A DNA stretch of 60,344 bases from Deltaproteobacteria bacterium (GTDB lineage Bacteria > Myxococcota > Myxococcia > Myxococcales > SZAS-1). The position numbers and the translations under genes are program-made. The notes under the pieces are model-generated. The model was not told the DNA's origin, ran no database searches, and worked only from the letters and a program-made list of their open reading frames with translations. Of the stretch, positions 47,568-55,282 are shown piece after piece; the first letter of the stretch is position 1; each line of letters opens with the position of its first letter. The stretch lies in contig JAFEBB010000047.1 of the NCBI GenBank assembly GCA_018266075.1, forward strand, positions 1 to 60,344, given 5' to 3'.

Positions 47568-49166
47568 TCAGAGCTTCAGCAACGCCTCGCGACGCAACCC
47601 TGCGGCTTCGTATCCGCGCTCAATTGCCGCAGCGATCGCACCGGGGCTCGCGAGAATGCCGCGCACCGTGCTGCAACCGGTCACCGAGCGAATGGTCTCC
47701 ATCAACCGCTTCGGCTCGGGCTCGGCCATCGCGACCAGAATCGTCGACGCATCTGCAGCAATGGGAATCGCGCGCAAGCGCTCGGCCCAGGCACGTGGCA
47801 GACGCTTGAGCAGCAAGGGCGGCAGCGGCAGCGCAGCGAGCTCGAGATCGGAGAGCAGAATCAGTCCTGTCTCGAGCGCCACGCGCGCCAGCGTTCCCGG
47901 ACGCGCGGTGTCGGGCTCGCTCCGCGACTCTCGCGCGCGCGTGAGCTCATCGCGTAGCCGCGCTTGCAAGGCATCGATGTCGATGGGCGGCCCGTCGAGT
48001 GTGAACGCGTGCGCGGGCGTGGGGCTGTCCGCAGGCGGTTCGAGCTCGAAGGCGTGCGCCGGCGTCGGCGACTCGGGGAGCGGCTCTTGCTCGCCCGGCG
48101 CCGGCGTGGGCGACTCGAGCCGCGCGGGGAACGACTTCGCAGGCGTGGGCGAGTCCTGTCGCACGGGCGGCGGCGTGGGAAGGGGCTCGGTCTCCCAGGG
48201 CACGTCGGGCGGCTTCGCGGGCGCGAGCGCGGGCTCGGTCTGCGCGCGTGCGTCGTTCTTCGGCGGCGGTGGTTCACCGTTCAGGACGTCGAGCGGCGAG
48301 CGCCAGTCGGGCAGGGCGTGTCGAAGGAGCGCGGCCACCTGCGGCTTGCCCACCGGCGCGGCGAACTCGACCAGCGCCTCGAGCGCTTCGTGCGCGTGCG
48401 CCAGGCGCCTGTCGGGATCCGGCTGCAAGAGCTGCACGACGATGCGCCACAAGCCCGGCGGCGCGAGCTCCGGCTTCTCGAGCTGCTTCGGTTGAAAGCG
48501 CAGGAGCGCGGAGAGCGCAGCTTGCTCGTCGTCGCTGGCGAAGAGCGGCCCGCCCTGGAGCAGCTCCGCGAGCAAGAGCCCGAGCTGGAACAGGTCGCTG
48601 CGAACGTCGGCGGGCGCGCCCTGCAGCGTCTCCGGCGCGACGTGACCTGCCTGTCCACGCAGCTCGCCCGTGGTGCGAATGGCGCCCGCCGGCTCGGCGA
48701 TGCCGAAGTCGCCCAGCTTCACCTGGCCGGTTCGACTCAGGAGGATGTTCGACGCGGTGACGTCGCCATGCACGGTCGGCGGCCGCGCGGCATGGACGTG
48801 CGAGAGCCCGCCCGCGATCTCGCGACAGAGGTACGCGGCCATCGCCGGTGAGAGCGGCCGACCGTTGCGCGCCTGCTGCACCTGCGCGAGCGAGACGCCT
48901 TCCACGAGCTCCATCAACAAGCACGGCCGCTCGTTGATCTGCACGAGGTCGAGCGCGCGCACGAGGTTGGGATGCTGGAGCGGCAGCCAGAGCGCGGCCT
49001 CGGTGCGGAGCAGGGCGTCGATGCGCGGGTCGGCGTCCTTGCGGCCGCGCTTGAGCACCACCGGCGCGTCCTGGCCTTCGACGCGCGCGAGGTAGAGCTC
49101 GGCCATGCCCCCCACGGCGAGCCTGCTCAGAAGTTCGAGCTGCAAACACGGCCTCCCGGCGCCCAC
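47568..49166 (-). CDS. Ser/Thr protein kinase fused to a MshEN (GspE N-terminal)-like domain
   Basis: 532 residues from a GTG. The start MGAGR resembles MPGAGR of the kinase at 102-1796; a TTG seven codons later has the better ribosome site (GGGAGG). Kinase domain about 10-275: VGGMAELYLA, K39, H133-G134-D135 (HGD instead of HRD), D153-F-G, catalytic core otherwise intact. The Pro-rich linker (about 300-400) repeats (D/E)SPTPA four times. Residues about 425-530 resemble the MshEN/T2SSE-N fold (ETGLILLSDLELAAL, LKRLPRAWAERLRAIPI, ILVAMAEPEPKRLMETIRSVTG). No transmembrane segment. MshEN domains bind c-di-GMP in some ATPases, so a nucleotide-responsive kinase is possible. Confidence 0.85.
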   Translation of the reverse strand: MGAGRPCLQLELLSRLAVGGMAELYLARVEGQDAPVVLKRGRKDADPRIDALLRTEAALWLPLQHPNLVRALDLVQINERPCLLMELVEGVSLAQVQQARNGRPLSPAMAAYLCREIAGGLSHVHAARPPTVHGDVTASNILLSRTGQVKLGDFGIAEPAGAIRTTGELRGQAGHVAPETLQGAPADVRSDLFQLGLLLAELLQGGPLFASDDEQAALSALLRFQPKQLEKPELAPPGLWRIVVQLLQPDPDRRLAHAHEALEALVEFAAPVGKPQVAALLRHALPDWRSPLDVLNGEPPPPKNDARAQTEPALAPAKPPDVPWETEPLPTPPPVRQDSPTPAKSFPARLESPTPAPGEQEPLPESPTPAHAFELEPPADSPTPAHAFTLDGPPIDIDALQARLRDELTRARESRSEPDTARPGTLARVALETGLILLSDLELAALPLPPLLLKRLPRAWAERLRAIPIAADASTILVAMAEPEPKRLMETIRSVTGCSTVRGILASPGAIAAAIERGYEAAGLRREALLKL

Positions 49167-49389
49167 GCCCCGTCGATGCTAACGCGTTGCGGCTTTCGTG
49201 CCTCGACCAAGAATGAACGCCAACGGCAGCTCGCTCGGGAATCGACGGAGCAGGCATTCCGAAATAAGAATCGAGGCATCCACCGGGTGACGTCGCGGTG
49301 GCCGGGCGATTGCACTGAGCTCGTCCGGCGGTCAGCCTTCGCACCAGGCACCGGTCTGCGGAAAAAACTGCGCATCGAACGCCCCTGCG

Positions 49390-49899
49390 ATGTCCCTCCC
49401 TTCGAACGAGCACATCGCCGGGCTGTACACGCGGTTCGGCGCCGCGCTCACGCGGGCGGGTCGACGCATCTTGCGCGACGCCGCCGAGGTGGACGACGTG
49501 GTCCAGGAGGCCTTCTGCCATTACTGCGAGCACGCCTCCGGCCTGCGCGAGCCGGCCGCGGCGTTCGCCTATTTGAAGCGGTCGGTGATGAACCTCTGCT
49601 TCAACCGCATCAAGGGCGGCCGCGCCGAAGCGACGGATCCCACCGACGCGCTCTTCGCCGCGCTGCCTGCGCCGGATCGCTCGGGTCAGTCGGAGGCGCG
49701 GAATCGCTTGTCGCTGCTGCTCGCGGGCATGGATGAAGAGATGCTGTCGATTGGCGCGCTGTACCACCTCGATGGCCTCACGCAGGAAGAGATCGCCGAG
49801 GCGCTCGACCTCTCGCGGCGCACGGTGGGCAAGAAGCTCGCGGTCTTCGACGAACGCGTTCAGAAGCGGGCCGCGCGGCTGGAAGGAGAGGGCGGATGA
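49390..49899 (+). CDS. ECF-type RNA polymerase sigma factor
   Basis: 169 residues. Region 2 (LTRAGRRILRDAAEVDDVVQEAFCHYCEH, YLKRSVMNLCFNRIKGGR) and region 4 (MDEEMLSIGALYHLDGLTQEEIAEALDLSRRTVGKKLAVFDERVQKR) are both present with a short linker, the standard group IV layout. Its stop overlaps the ATG of the anti-sigma gene (ATGA). I could not find a convincing self-recognised promoter in the 220 bases upstream. Confidence 0.93.
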   Translation: MSLPSNEHIAGLYTRFGAALTRAGRRILRDAAEVDDVVQEAFCHYCEHASGLREPAAAFAYLKRSVMNLCFNRIKGGRAEATDPTDALFAALPAPDRSGQSEARNRLSLLLAGMDEEMLSIGALYHLDGLTQEEIAEALDLSRRTVGKKLAVFDERVQKRAARLEGEGG

Positions 49900-50627
49900 G
49901 CGAACACCTCTCGGAGCACGTGCTCGAGCGCAAGGCGCTGGGCCTGTTGGACGGCGACCGCGCGCGAAATGCGGAGGCGCACCTCTCGGGTTGCGACGCG
50001 TGTCGCGCGAAGCTGACCGCGATGGAGAAGGAGCAGACCGACTTCGCCGCGAGCAAGGACGCCAACCTCTTCGCGCGGCGCGTGCTGGCGCGGGTGGAGA
50101 ACGCGAAGCCGGCGAGTCCGAAGTTCCGCTGGTCGTGGATTGCGGGGCTGCTCGCGCCGGCGATGGCGGTGGCGGTGCTCCTGCTCGTGCGGCCCACGAA
50201 GCCCAACGACGACTACCTGGGCGTGAAGGGCAACGTGCACATGGAGCTGCTCACCCCGCAGGGAAAGCTCGCGGACGGCGCAGTGGTCCATCCCGGCGAC
50301 GCGCTGCGGTTCTCGGTGAGCGCGCCCAAGGCCGGGTCGCTGCTCATCCTGAGCCTGAACGAGCGCGGCGAGGTGTTTGCGTACTACCCGCTGCAAGGCG
50401 CGGAGTCGTCGCCGCTGGGTGCGGGCGCAGGTCAGGTGCTGCCGGGAAGCGTGGTGCTCGATTCGACGCTGGGTCACGAGCGGTTCTACATGCTCTTCAC
50501 CGAGCGGCCGGTCGCTGTGGCCGATGTCGAGAGCGCGGTGCATGCCGCGCACACCACGTGGAAGGACGCGGAGCTGCCGGTGCATGGCGACCAGGCGTCG
50601 GTGTTGACGGAGAAGGTGACGAAGTAG
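49896..50627 (+). CDS. Anti-sigma factor with zinc-finger motif and DUF4384-like outer domain
   Basis: 243 residues. The N-terminal cytoplasmic part has H-x3-C-x2-C (HLSGCDAC, about 29-36), the zinc motif of ZAS anti-sigma factors. One transmembrane helix follows (about 77-98, WIAGLLAPAMAVAVLLLV). The outer part (KLADGAVVHPGDALRFSVSAPKAGSLLILSLNERGEVFAYYPLQG) resembles DUF4384, a sensory or binding domain. It should hold the upstream sigma factor until a signal in the periplasm is felt. The target genes may include the secreted proteases downstream. Confidence 0.88.
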   Translation: MSEHLSEHVLERKALGLLDGDRARNAEAHLSGCDACRAKLTAMEKEQTDFAASKDANLFARRVLARVENAKPASPKFRWSWIAGLLAPAMAVAVLLLVRPTKPNDDYLGVKGNVHMELLTPQGKLADGAVVHPGDALRFSVSAPKAGSLLILSLNERGEVFAYYPLQGAESSPLGAGAGQVLPGSVVLDSTLGHERFYMLFTERPVAVADVESAVHAAHTTWKDAELPVHGDQASVLTEKVTK

Positions 50628-50641
50628 TCGAAACCCACTGC

Positions 50642-50686
50642 GCTCCCTTCCCGCGTGAGACGGAGAAAGGCAGGGGATGGGGTTTC
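50642..50686 (+). repeat. Dispersed intergenic element, copy B
   Basis: Shares GCTCCCTTCC, GAGACG, GAAAGG-AGGG and ATGGGGTTTC in order with 28302-28355, with one internal gap. It lies in the 117 bases between the anti-sigma gene and the first protease gene. Confidence 0.5.
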
Positions 50687-50744
50687 GCGAAACGGGGAAG
50701 GCCCTTTCGCGACGACCCACCTGATCTGCGCTAGCGTTCCCCTC

Positions 50745-51665
50745 GTGCATCGGCTGATCCCGTGGGGGCTCATCCTGGCGGCGCTCACGGCGCCCGCCGC
50801 AGCCCACGCCTTCGCCCGCACGACCTCCGGTGGAAGCACCGACGGCGGCGCGTGCCTCTACTGGGGCCCGCGCTCGGTGCACTACGTCATCAACTCCGCG
50901 GGCCTCTCCGGCTGGACGCCCCAAGCGCTCAAGGCCTCGGTCGAAGCGGGCTTCGACGCTTGGATGAACTGGGACTGCTCCGACTTCACCTACGTCGACG
51001 ACGGCACCACCGACTCGCAGCAGGTCGGCTACAACCGCTCGCTCGCTTCGCAGCCCATGCTCGCGCCGGATCTCACCAACGAGCACCTGGTCGTCTTCCG
51101 GCAGCAGGCGTGCTCCGCGGTCGTGCCCTCGGGCGATGACTGCCTCGATCCTGCGAACGCCGACTGCGACAACAAGTACGGCTGCTGGGACGACACGGTC
51201 GACACCAGCGGCGACGTGCTCGCCTTCACCCTCGTCACCAGCGAGACGACGAGCGGACGCATCCTCGACGCGGACACGGCCTTCGACGCCGTCGACTTCC
51301 AGTTCCGCGACCTCGTCACCAGCCGCTGCGACGACAACATCGATCCGTCCGCGTGCGCCGACTTGCAGAACACCATGGCCCACGAGTCCGGCCACTTCCT
51401 CGGCCTCGCCCACTCGGACGACATCAACGCCACGATGTACTACCGCGTCACCATGGACGGCGAGACGCTCAAGCGCGACCTCGACGACGACGACGTCGCT
51501 GGCCTCTGCGCCATCTACCCCTGGGGCGCGCCGCCCGTGACCTGCGCGCCCGCCCAGGAAGACGACGTCTACGCCCAAGGCTGCAGCTGCGACTCCGACA
51601 GCTCGCTCGTCTTCTGGACGCTGCTCCCGCTGGCTCGCGTCGCCAAACGCCGGCGCGTTCATTAG
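50745..51665 (+). CDS. Secreted matrixin-like metalloprotease with MYXO-CTERM-type tail (first copy)
   Basis: 306 residues from a GTG that gives a good signal peptide (about 1-23); earlier in-frame starts would not. The zinc motif HExxHxxGxxH is complete (H213-E-S-G-H217-F-L-G-L-A-H223) and the Met-turn follows (ATMYY). There are several paired Cys. The C-terminus is a Cys cluster (GCSC), a hydrophobic stretch and Arg-rich RVAKRRRVH, the layout of myxosortase-processed MYXO-CTERM proteins. It is likely surface-anchored. A paralogue follows two genes later. Confidence 0.88.
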   Translation: MHRLIPWGLILAALTAPAAAHAFARTTSGGSTDGGACLYWGPRSVHYVINSAGLSGWTPQALKASVEAGFDAWMNWDCSDFTYVDDGTTDSQQVGYNRSLASQPMLAPDLTNEHLVVFRQQACSAVVPSGDDCLDPANADCDNKYGCWDDTVDTSGDVLAFTLVTSETTSGRILDADTAFDAVDFQFRDLVTSRCDDNIDPSACADLQNTMAHESGHFLGLAHSDDINATMYYRVTMDGETLKRDLDDDDVAGLCAIYPWGAPPVTCAPAQEDDVYAQGCSCDSDSSLVFWTLLPLARVAKRRRVH

Positions 51666-51676
51666 GATCAAACGCG

Positions 51677-52246
51677 ATGCGCACGTCTCTCGGAATTCTT
51701 GCGACGCTTCTGGTGCTCGCCCTCGCCGCGCCCGCGCGCGCGTCGGTGGCCATGGCGATGTCCGTCGAGGACATGACCGACAAGGCCGACCTCATCGTCC
51801 GCGGCAAGGTGCTCTCCCAAGAGTCGCAGTGGACGCGCGCGGGACGCATCGTGACCACCGTGCACGTTGCGGTCGACGCCGGGCTCAAGGGACAGGCGCC
51901 GCAGACCATCGACGTCGAGCACCGCGGCGGTCACGTGGGCAAGATCGCGCAGCAGGTGGAGGGCGAGGTCTCCTTCACCGATGGCGAAGAGGTGCTGCTC
52001 TTCTTGAAGCCGCGCGCGGGGAGCACCACGCGCTTCGGCGTCGTCGGGCTCGGTCAGGGCAAGTTCCACATCGAGCGCAGCGCGACCCGCGTCATCGCCA
52101 AGCAGAAGCTCGACGGCCTTGGCCTCGTGCAGAAGCCGGGCGGCCCCATCGACGACAACCAGAAGGGTGACACGCTCTCGCTCGACGAGCTCCAATCGCG
52201 CGTGACCGCGCAGCTCCATCGCAGCGCTGCGCCGGTGAAGCCGTGA
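51677..52246 (+). CDS. Exported protein between the two proteases, unknown function
   Basis: 189 residues from the ATG at 51677. A clear signal peptide (about 1-23, ending ARAS) is followed by one beta-rich domain (DKADLIVRGKVLSQESQWT, IVTTVHVAVDAGLKGQ, VSFTDGEEVLLFLKPRAG). The pattern resembles small exported proteins found next to matrixin genes in myxobacteria. It is possibly an inhibitor or chaperone of the proteases, but that rests on position only. Its TGA overlaps the GTG of the second protease gene, so the two are coupled. Confidence 0.8.
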   Translation: MRTSLGILATLLVLALAAPARASVAMAMSVEDMTDKADLIVRGKVLSQESQWTRAGRIVTTVHVAVDAGLKGQAPQTIDVEHRGGHVGKIAQQVEGEVSFTDGEEVLLFLKPRAGSTTRFGVVGLGQGKFHIERSATRVIAKQKLDGLGLVQKPGGPIDDNQKGDTLSLDELQSRVTAQLHRSAAPVKP

Positions 52247-53163
52247 AGCGCGCGAGTTGGTTCTTGGCGCTAGGGCTCGTGATGCACGCGGAGCTCGCGC
52301 AGGCGTTCGTGCGCACGCACGTCGATCCCAACGACAACTCCAGCCCGTGCCTCTTCTGGGGCCGTCGCACCGTGCCCTTTCACCTGAACGCGCAGGGCAT
52401 GAACCACGGCGACAACGACGCGGGCTTCGCGGCGCTGCGGCTCTCGCTGCAGCAGTGGACCGACGTCGATTGCTCGGACTTCGTCTACCAGGACCAGGGC
52501 TTCAGCGACGATCGCATGGTGAGCTTCAACCGCGCGCTCCTCGATCAGCCGATGCTCGTGGAGGACGTGACGCCGTTCAACAACATCATGTTCCGCGACC
52601 GGTCTTGCTCGGACGTCGTGCCCGCCAACGACGCCTGCGCGAGCACCACCAACAACGACTGCATGAACCTCTACGACTGCTGGGACTACGGCTCCGGCGT
52701 CATCGCCCTCACCACCACCACGTACAACTTCGAGACCGGCGAGATCTTCGACGCCGACATCGAGCTCAACGAGGCCGAGTTCCCGTTCACCACGGCCGAC
52801 CCGTATCCCGATGGCGGCGACGTCTGCGGCACCCTTGGCGCCAATCCCTTGAGCTGTGTGGGCACGGACTTGCGAAACACGGTCACGCACGAGTCGGGTC
52901 ACATGCTCGGGCTCGGCCACTCCGCCGACGTGCACGCGACCATGTTTGCGTCGGCGAACACCGGCGAGACCAGCAAGCGCGACCTCGCGGATGACGACAT
53001 CGCCGGCATCTGCGCCATCTATCCCACGGGGTTGAAGGCGCAGACCTGCGGCGACGCACCGCCGACGAACAAGGGCTGCGGGTGTGGTTCGGCTGAGGGA
53101 GCGACGCTGTTGCCGCTTGCTCTGGGTGGCTGGCTCGCGCGGCGACGCAGGAATCGGGGCTAG
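52243..53163 (+). CDS. Secreted matrixin-like metalloprotease with MYXO-CTERM-type tail (second copy)
   Basis: 306 residues, the same length and plan as the protein at 50745, so a tandem duplicate that has diverged. Signal peptide (about 1-21), zinc motif H216-E-S-G-H220-M-L-G-L-G-H226, Met-turn ATMFAS. The C-terminus is classic: GCGCGSAEGATLLPLALGGWLARRRRNRG, that is Cys motif, hydrophobic helix and Arg cluster. Its stop TAG is provided by the REP-like element at 53156. Confidence 0.9.
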   Translation: MKRASWFLALGLVMHAELAQAFVRTHVDPNDNSSPCLFWGRRTVPFHLNAQGMNHGDNDAGFAALRLSLQQWTDVDCSDFVYQDQGFSDDRMVSFNRALLDQPMLVEDVTPFNNIMFRDRSCSDVVPANDACASTTNNDCMNLYDCWDYGSGVIALTTTTYNFETGEIFDADIELNEAEFPFTTADPYPDGGDVCGTLGANPLSCVGTDLRNTVTHESGHMLGLGHSADVHATMFASANTGETSKRDLADDDIAGICAIYPTGLKAQTCGDAPPTNKGCGCGSAEGATLLPLALGGWLARRRRNRG

Positions 53164-53247
53164 GAAGCCCCTCCCACATCCGAATTAACTCAGTGGTTAA
53201 TAATCCAATTTGTTCGAGTGGGTTTGTGGGAGGCGCTTCCCAGCGCC
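53156..53247. repeat. BIME-like element, copy 2: two inverted REP-like units
   Basis: The left unit (53156-53178) is GGGGC-TAGGAA-GCCCC plus TCCCACA. The right unit (53225-53247) is TGTGGGA plus GGCGC-TTCCCA-GCGCC, identical to copy 1. Against copy 1 the left stem changed on both sides (C to G and G to C), so the hairpin is kept. Between the units lie a TAAC-N6-GTTA palindrome and an AT-rich stretch. It again sits between convergent genes, and its loop supplies the upstream stop codon. Confidence 0.85.
53186..53199. repeat. TAAC-N6-GTTA palindrome in the centre of the REP-like element
   Basis: An exact copy (spacer TCAGTG), extended to ATTAAC/GTTAAT. It lies in the loop region between the two REP-like units of copy 2. 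Copy 1 has a different palindrome at the same place. Confidence 0.5.
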
Positions 53248-53251
53248 GACC

Positions 53252-54805
53252 TCAACCTGCCAACACCGGCGCCGGCTTCTTCCCCAGCGCGTTCATGCCC
53301 GCGTAGTACACGCCGCCCGCGACAAAGAAGCCCACGAACCACGCGAACACGTACAGCCAGTGCAGGAACGAGGGGATCGGGCCCACGAGCTTCACCTGCT
53401 CCAGGAAGCCGGGCACGTTCGGCAGGATGCCGATGAACATCGCGCCCACGGCGATCCAGTTGATGCCGCCGAACTGACCGGCGCCGCGATAGAGCTCGGG
53501 CACGTCGAGCTGCTTCTTCCGCAGCACCCAGTAGTCCACCACCATGATGCCGGCGATGGGGCCGAGCAGCGCGCTGTAGCCGATGAGCCAATCGATGACG
53601 CCGTGGCTCACCAGCTTCCACGGCAGCATCGCCGCGCCCACGATGGCGGTGATGAGCCCGCCCATCTCGAAGCTGATCTTCTTGGGCGCGAGGTTGGCGA
53701 TGTCGTTGGCCGGCGACACCACGTTCGCCGCGATGTTCACGCTCACGGTCGCCACGCCCACGCCGAACACGGAGATCAGCGCGACCAGGAGCCGCGTGCC
53801 GCCCGAGGCGAGCAGCGGATCGTGCAGCGTGCCCACCGGCGTCGGCGAGGTGATGGCCGCGAGGATCTTCACCGGATCCCAGAGCGCATCCGCAGGCATG
53901 CCCAGCAGCACCTCCTTCGCGGCCGAGGTGATGATCACCGCCATCAGCGAGAAGGCGAGCATCGTCGTGGGCAGGCCTAGCGTCTGGCCGAGCATCTGCT
54001 CGCGCTGGCCTTTGCCGAAGCGGGTGAAGTCCGGGATGTTGAGCGCGAGCGTGCTCCAGAAACCCACCACGCCGGTCATCCAGGGGAAGAACGCGAGGAA
54101 GAACTCGCCCGCAGTGTTGAACTTGCTCGGCGCCGAGAGCAGCGCACCGAAGCCGTGCGCCGCGGACACGAGCCACACGAGCAGGATACCGGCCATCACC
54201 AGGACCAGCGGCGCGGCCCAGTTCTCGAACACGCGCACGGTGTTCATGCCCTTGAAGATGATCCACACGTTCACTGCCCAGAACATGGCGAAGGCGATGA
54301 AGTGGGGCAGGGGATAGCCCACGATGGCCAGGCCGCCGCCGAGCGTCTCCCAGCCCGGCCACACGGTGGAGATGAGGGCGCTCACGCCCTCGCCGCCGAA
54401 GTAGCAGTTGATGCCGAACCAGCCGCACGCGACGACCGCGCGCAGCATGGCCGGGATGTTCGCGCCCATCACGCCGAAGGAGCTGCGCGCGAGCACGGGG
54501 AACGGCACGCCGTACTGCGTGCCCGGGTGCGCGTTGAGCAGGATGGGAACGAGCACCAGCCCCGTGCCCACGCCGATGGTGAGCAGGGCCTGCCACCAGT
54601 TCATCCCCGAGCCCACGATGCCGCCCGCGAGCGAGTAGGTGGGGATGCAGTGGCACATGCTGATCCACAGCGCGGCGAAGGCGTAGGTGTTCCAGGTGCG
54701 ATGCGACTGCGGCACCGGCGCGAGATCGTCCGAGTAGAACGGGCTCTCCACCACGTCGGACGGGAGCGTCTTGCGGGCCTCAGCGGCGTAGGCAGCGTCG
54801 TGCAT
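53252..54805 (-). CDS. NCS1-family nucleobase:cation symporter
   Basis: 517 residues with about twelve transmembrane helices. The N-terminus (SDDLAPVPQSHRTWNTYAFAALWISMCHCIPTYSLAGGIV) and QYGVPFPVLARSSFGVMGANIPAMLRAVVACGWFGI match the NCS1 group that takes up uracil, hydantoins or allantoin with Na+ or H+. The gene lies 12 bases after a small gene in the preT-preA run, so a pyrimidine or hydantoin is the likely substrate. It converges on the protease operon with a REP-like element between. Confidence 0.93.
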   Translation of the reverse strand: MHDAAYAAEARKTLPSDVVESPFYSDDLAPVPQSHRTWNTYAFAALWISMCHCIPTYSLAGGIVGSGMNWWQALLTIGVGTGLVLVPILLNAHPGTQYGVPFPVLARSSFGVMGANIPAMLRAVVACGWFGINCYFGGEGVSALISTVWPGWETLGGGLAIVGYPLPHFIAFAMFWAVNVWIIFKGMNTVRVFENWAAPLVLVMAGILLVWLVSAAHGFGALLSAPSKFNTAGEFFLAFFPWMTGVVGFWSTLALNIPDFTRFGKGQREQMLGQTLGLPTTMLAFSLMAVIITSAAKEVLLGMPADALWDPVKILAAITSPTPVGTLHDPLLASGGTRLLVALISVFGVGVATVSVNIAANVVSPANDIANLAPKKISFEMGGLITAIVGAAMLPWKLVSHGVIDWLIGYSALLGPIAGIMVVDYWVLRKKQLDVPELYRGAGQFGGINWIAVGAMFIGILPNVPGFLEQVKLVGPIPSFLHWLYVFAWFVGFFVAGGVYYAGMNALGKKPAPVLAG

Positions 54806-54817
54806 GGCGGTGTGTCC

Positions 54818-55282
54818 CTAGGGCTTCCAGGTCATCCCGAGGTCTGTGGTGGTGGCGAGCACCGCGTCATCAACGCTCTGCATGGAGGGGTCGGGGAGGT
54901 CCGACGCGCTGAATGTGGCGGAGCGCTTCCCGTCGCTGAGCTCGTACTGGTAGCTCAAAGGGTGCGAGCTCCTGCTGTTGTTCACGTGCTTCCCGTCGAG
55001 CGTCCACCACGACGTCTTCTCGAGCCGCGCCCAAAGCGCCTTCATCTGCTCGGCCGACAGCCGCTTTGTCTCCTTGGGGTCGTCGGGACTCAGCTTGAGG
55101 CCGTGCGGGTAGAGATAGGTCGCCTTGCCCGAGCCGTCGCGCTTCTGGACGATGATGAGCTCCCGCGACGAGGGAGAAGAGCCCAGCCGTCCTTGGGTCA
55201 GGTGGATCGACGGCGGCGGGGAGCGCTTGCCTGGCTGCGTGGGCGCGCCCGCCAACACCAGCACCACCAGGGCGGCCACCAT
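54818..55282 (-). CDS. Small exported protein inside the pyrimidine-catabolism operon, unknown function
   Basis: 154 residues from the ATG at 55282, which overlaps the preA stop (TGATG). A short hydrophobic signal (about 1-13, VAALVVLVLAGAP) is followed by a domain with YLYPHGLKLSPDDPKETKRLSAEQMKALWARLEKTSWWTLDGKH and a beta-rich second half. I do not recognise the family. The position between preA and the transporter suggests co-expression, but nothing in the sequence links it to pyrimidines. Confidence 0.68.
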   Translation of the reverse strand: MVAALVVLVLAGAPTQPGKRSPPPSIHLTQGRLGSSPSSRELIIVQKRDGSGKATYLYPHGLKLSPDDPKETKRLSAEQMKALWARLEKTSWWTLDGKHVNNSRSSHPLSYQYELSDGKRSATFSASDLPDPSMQSVDDAVLATTTDLGMTWKP

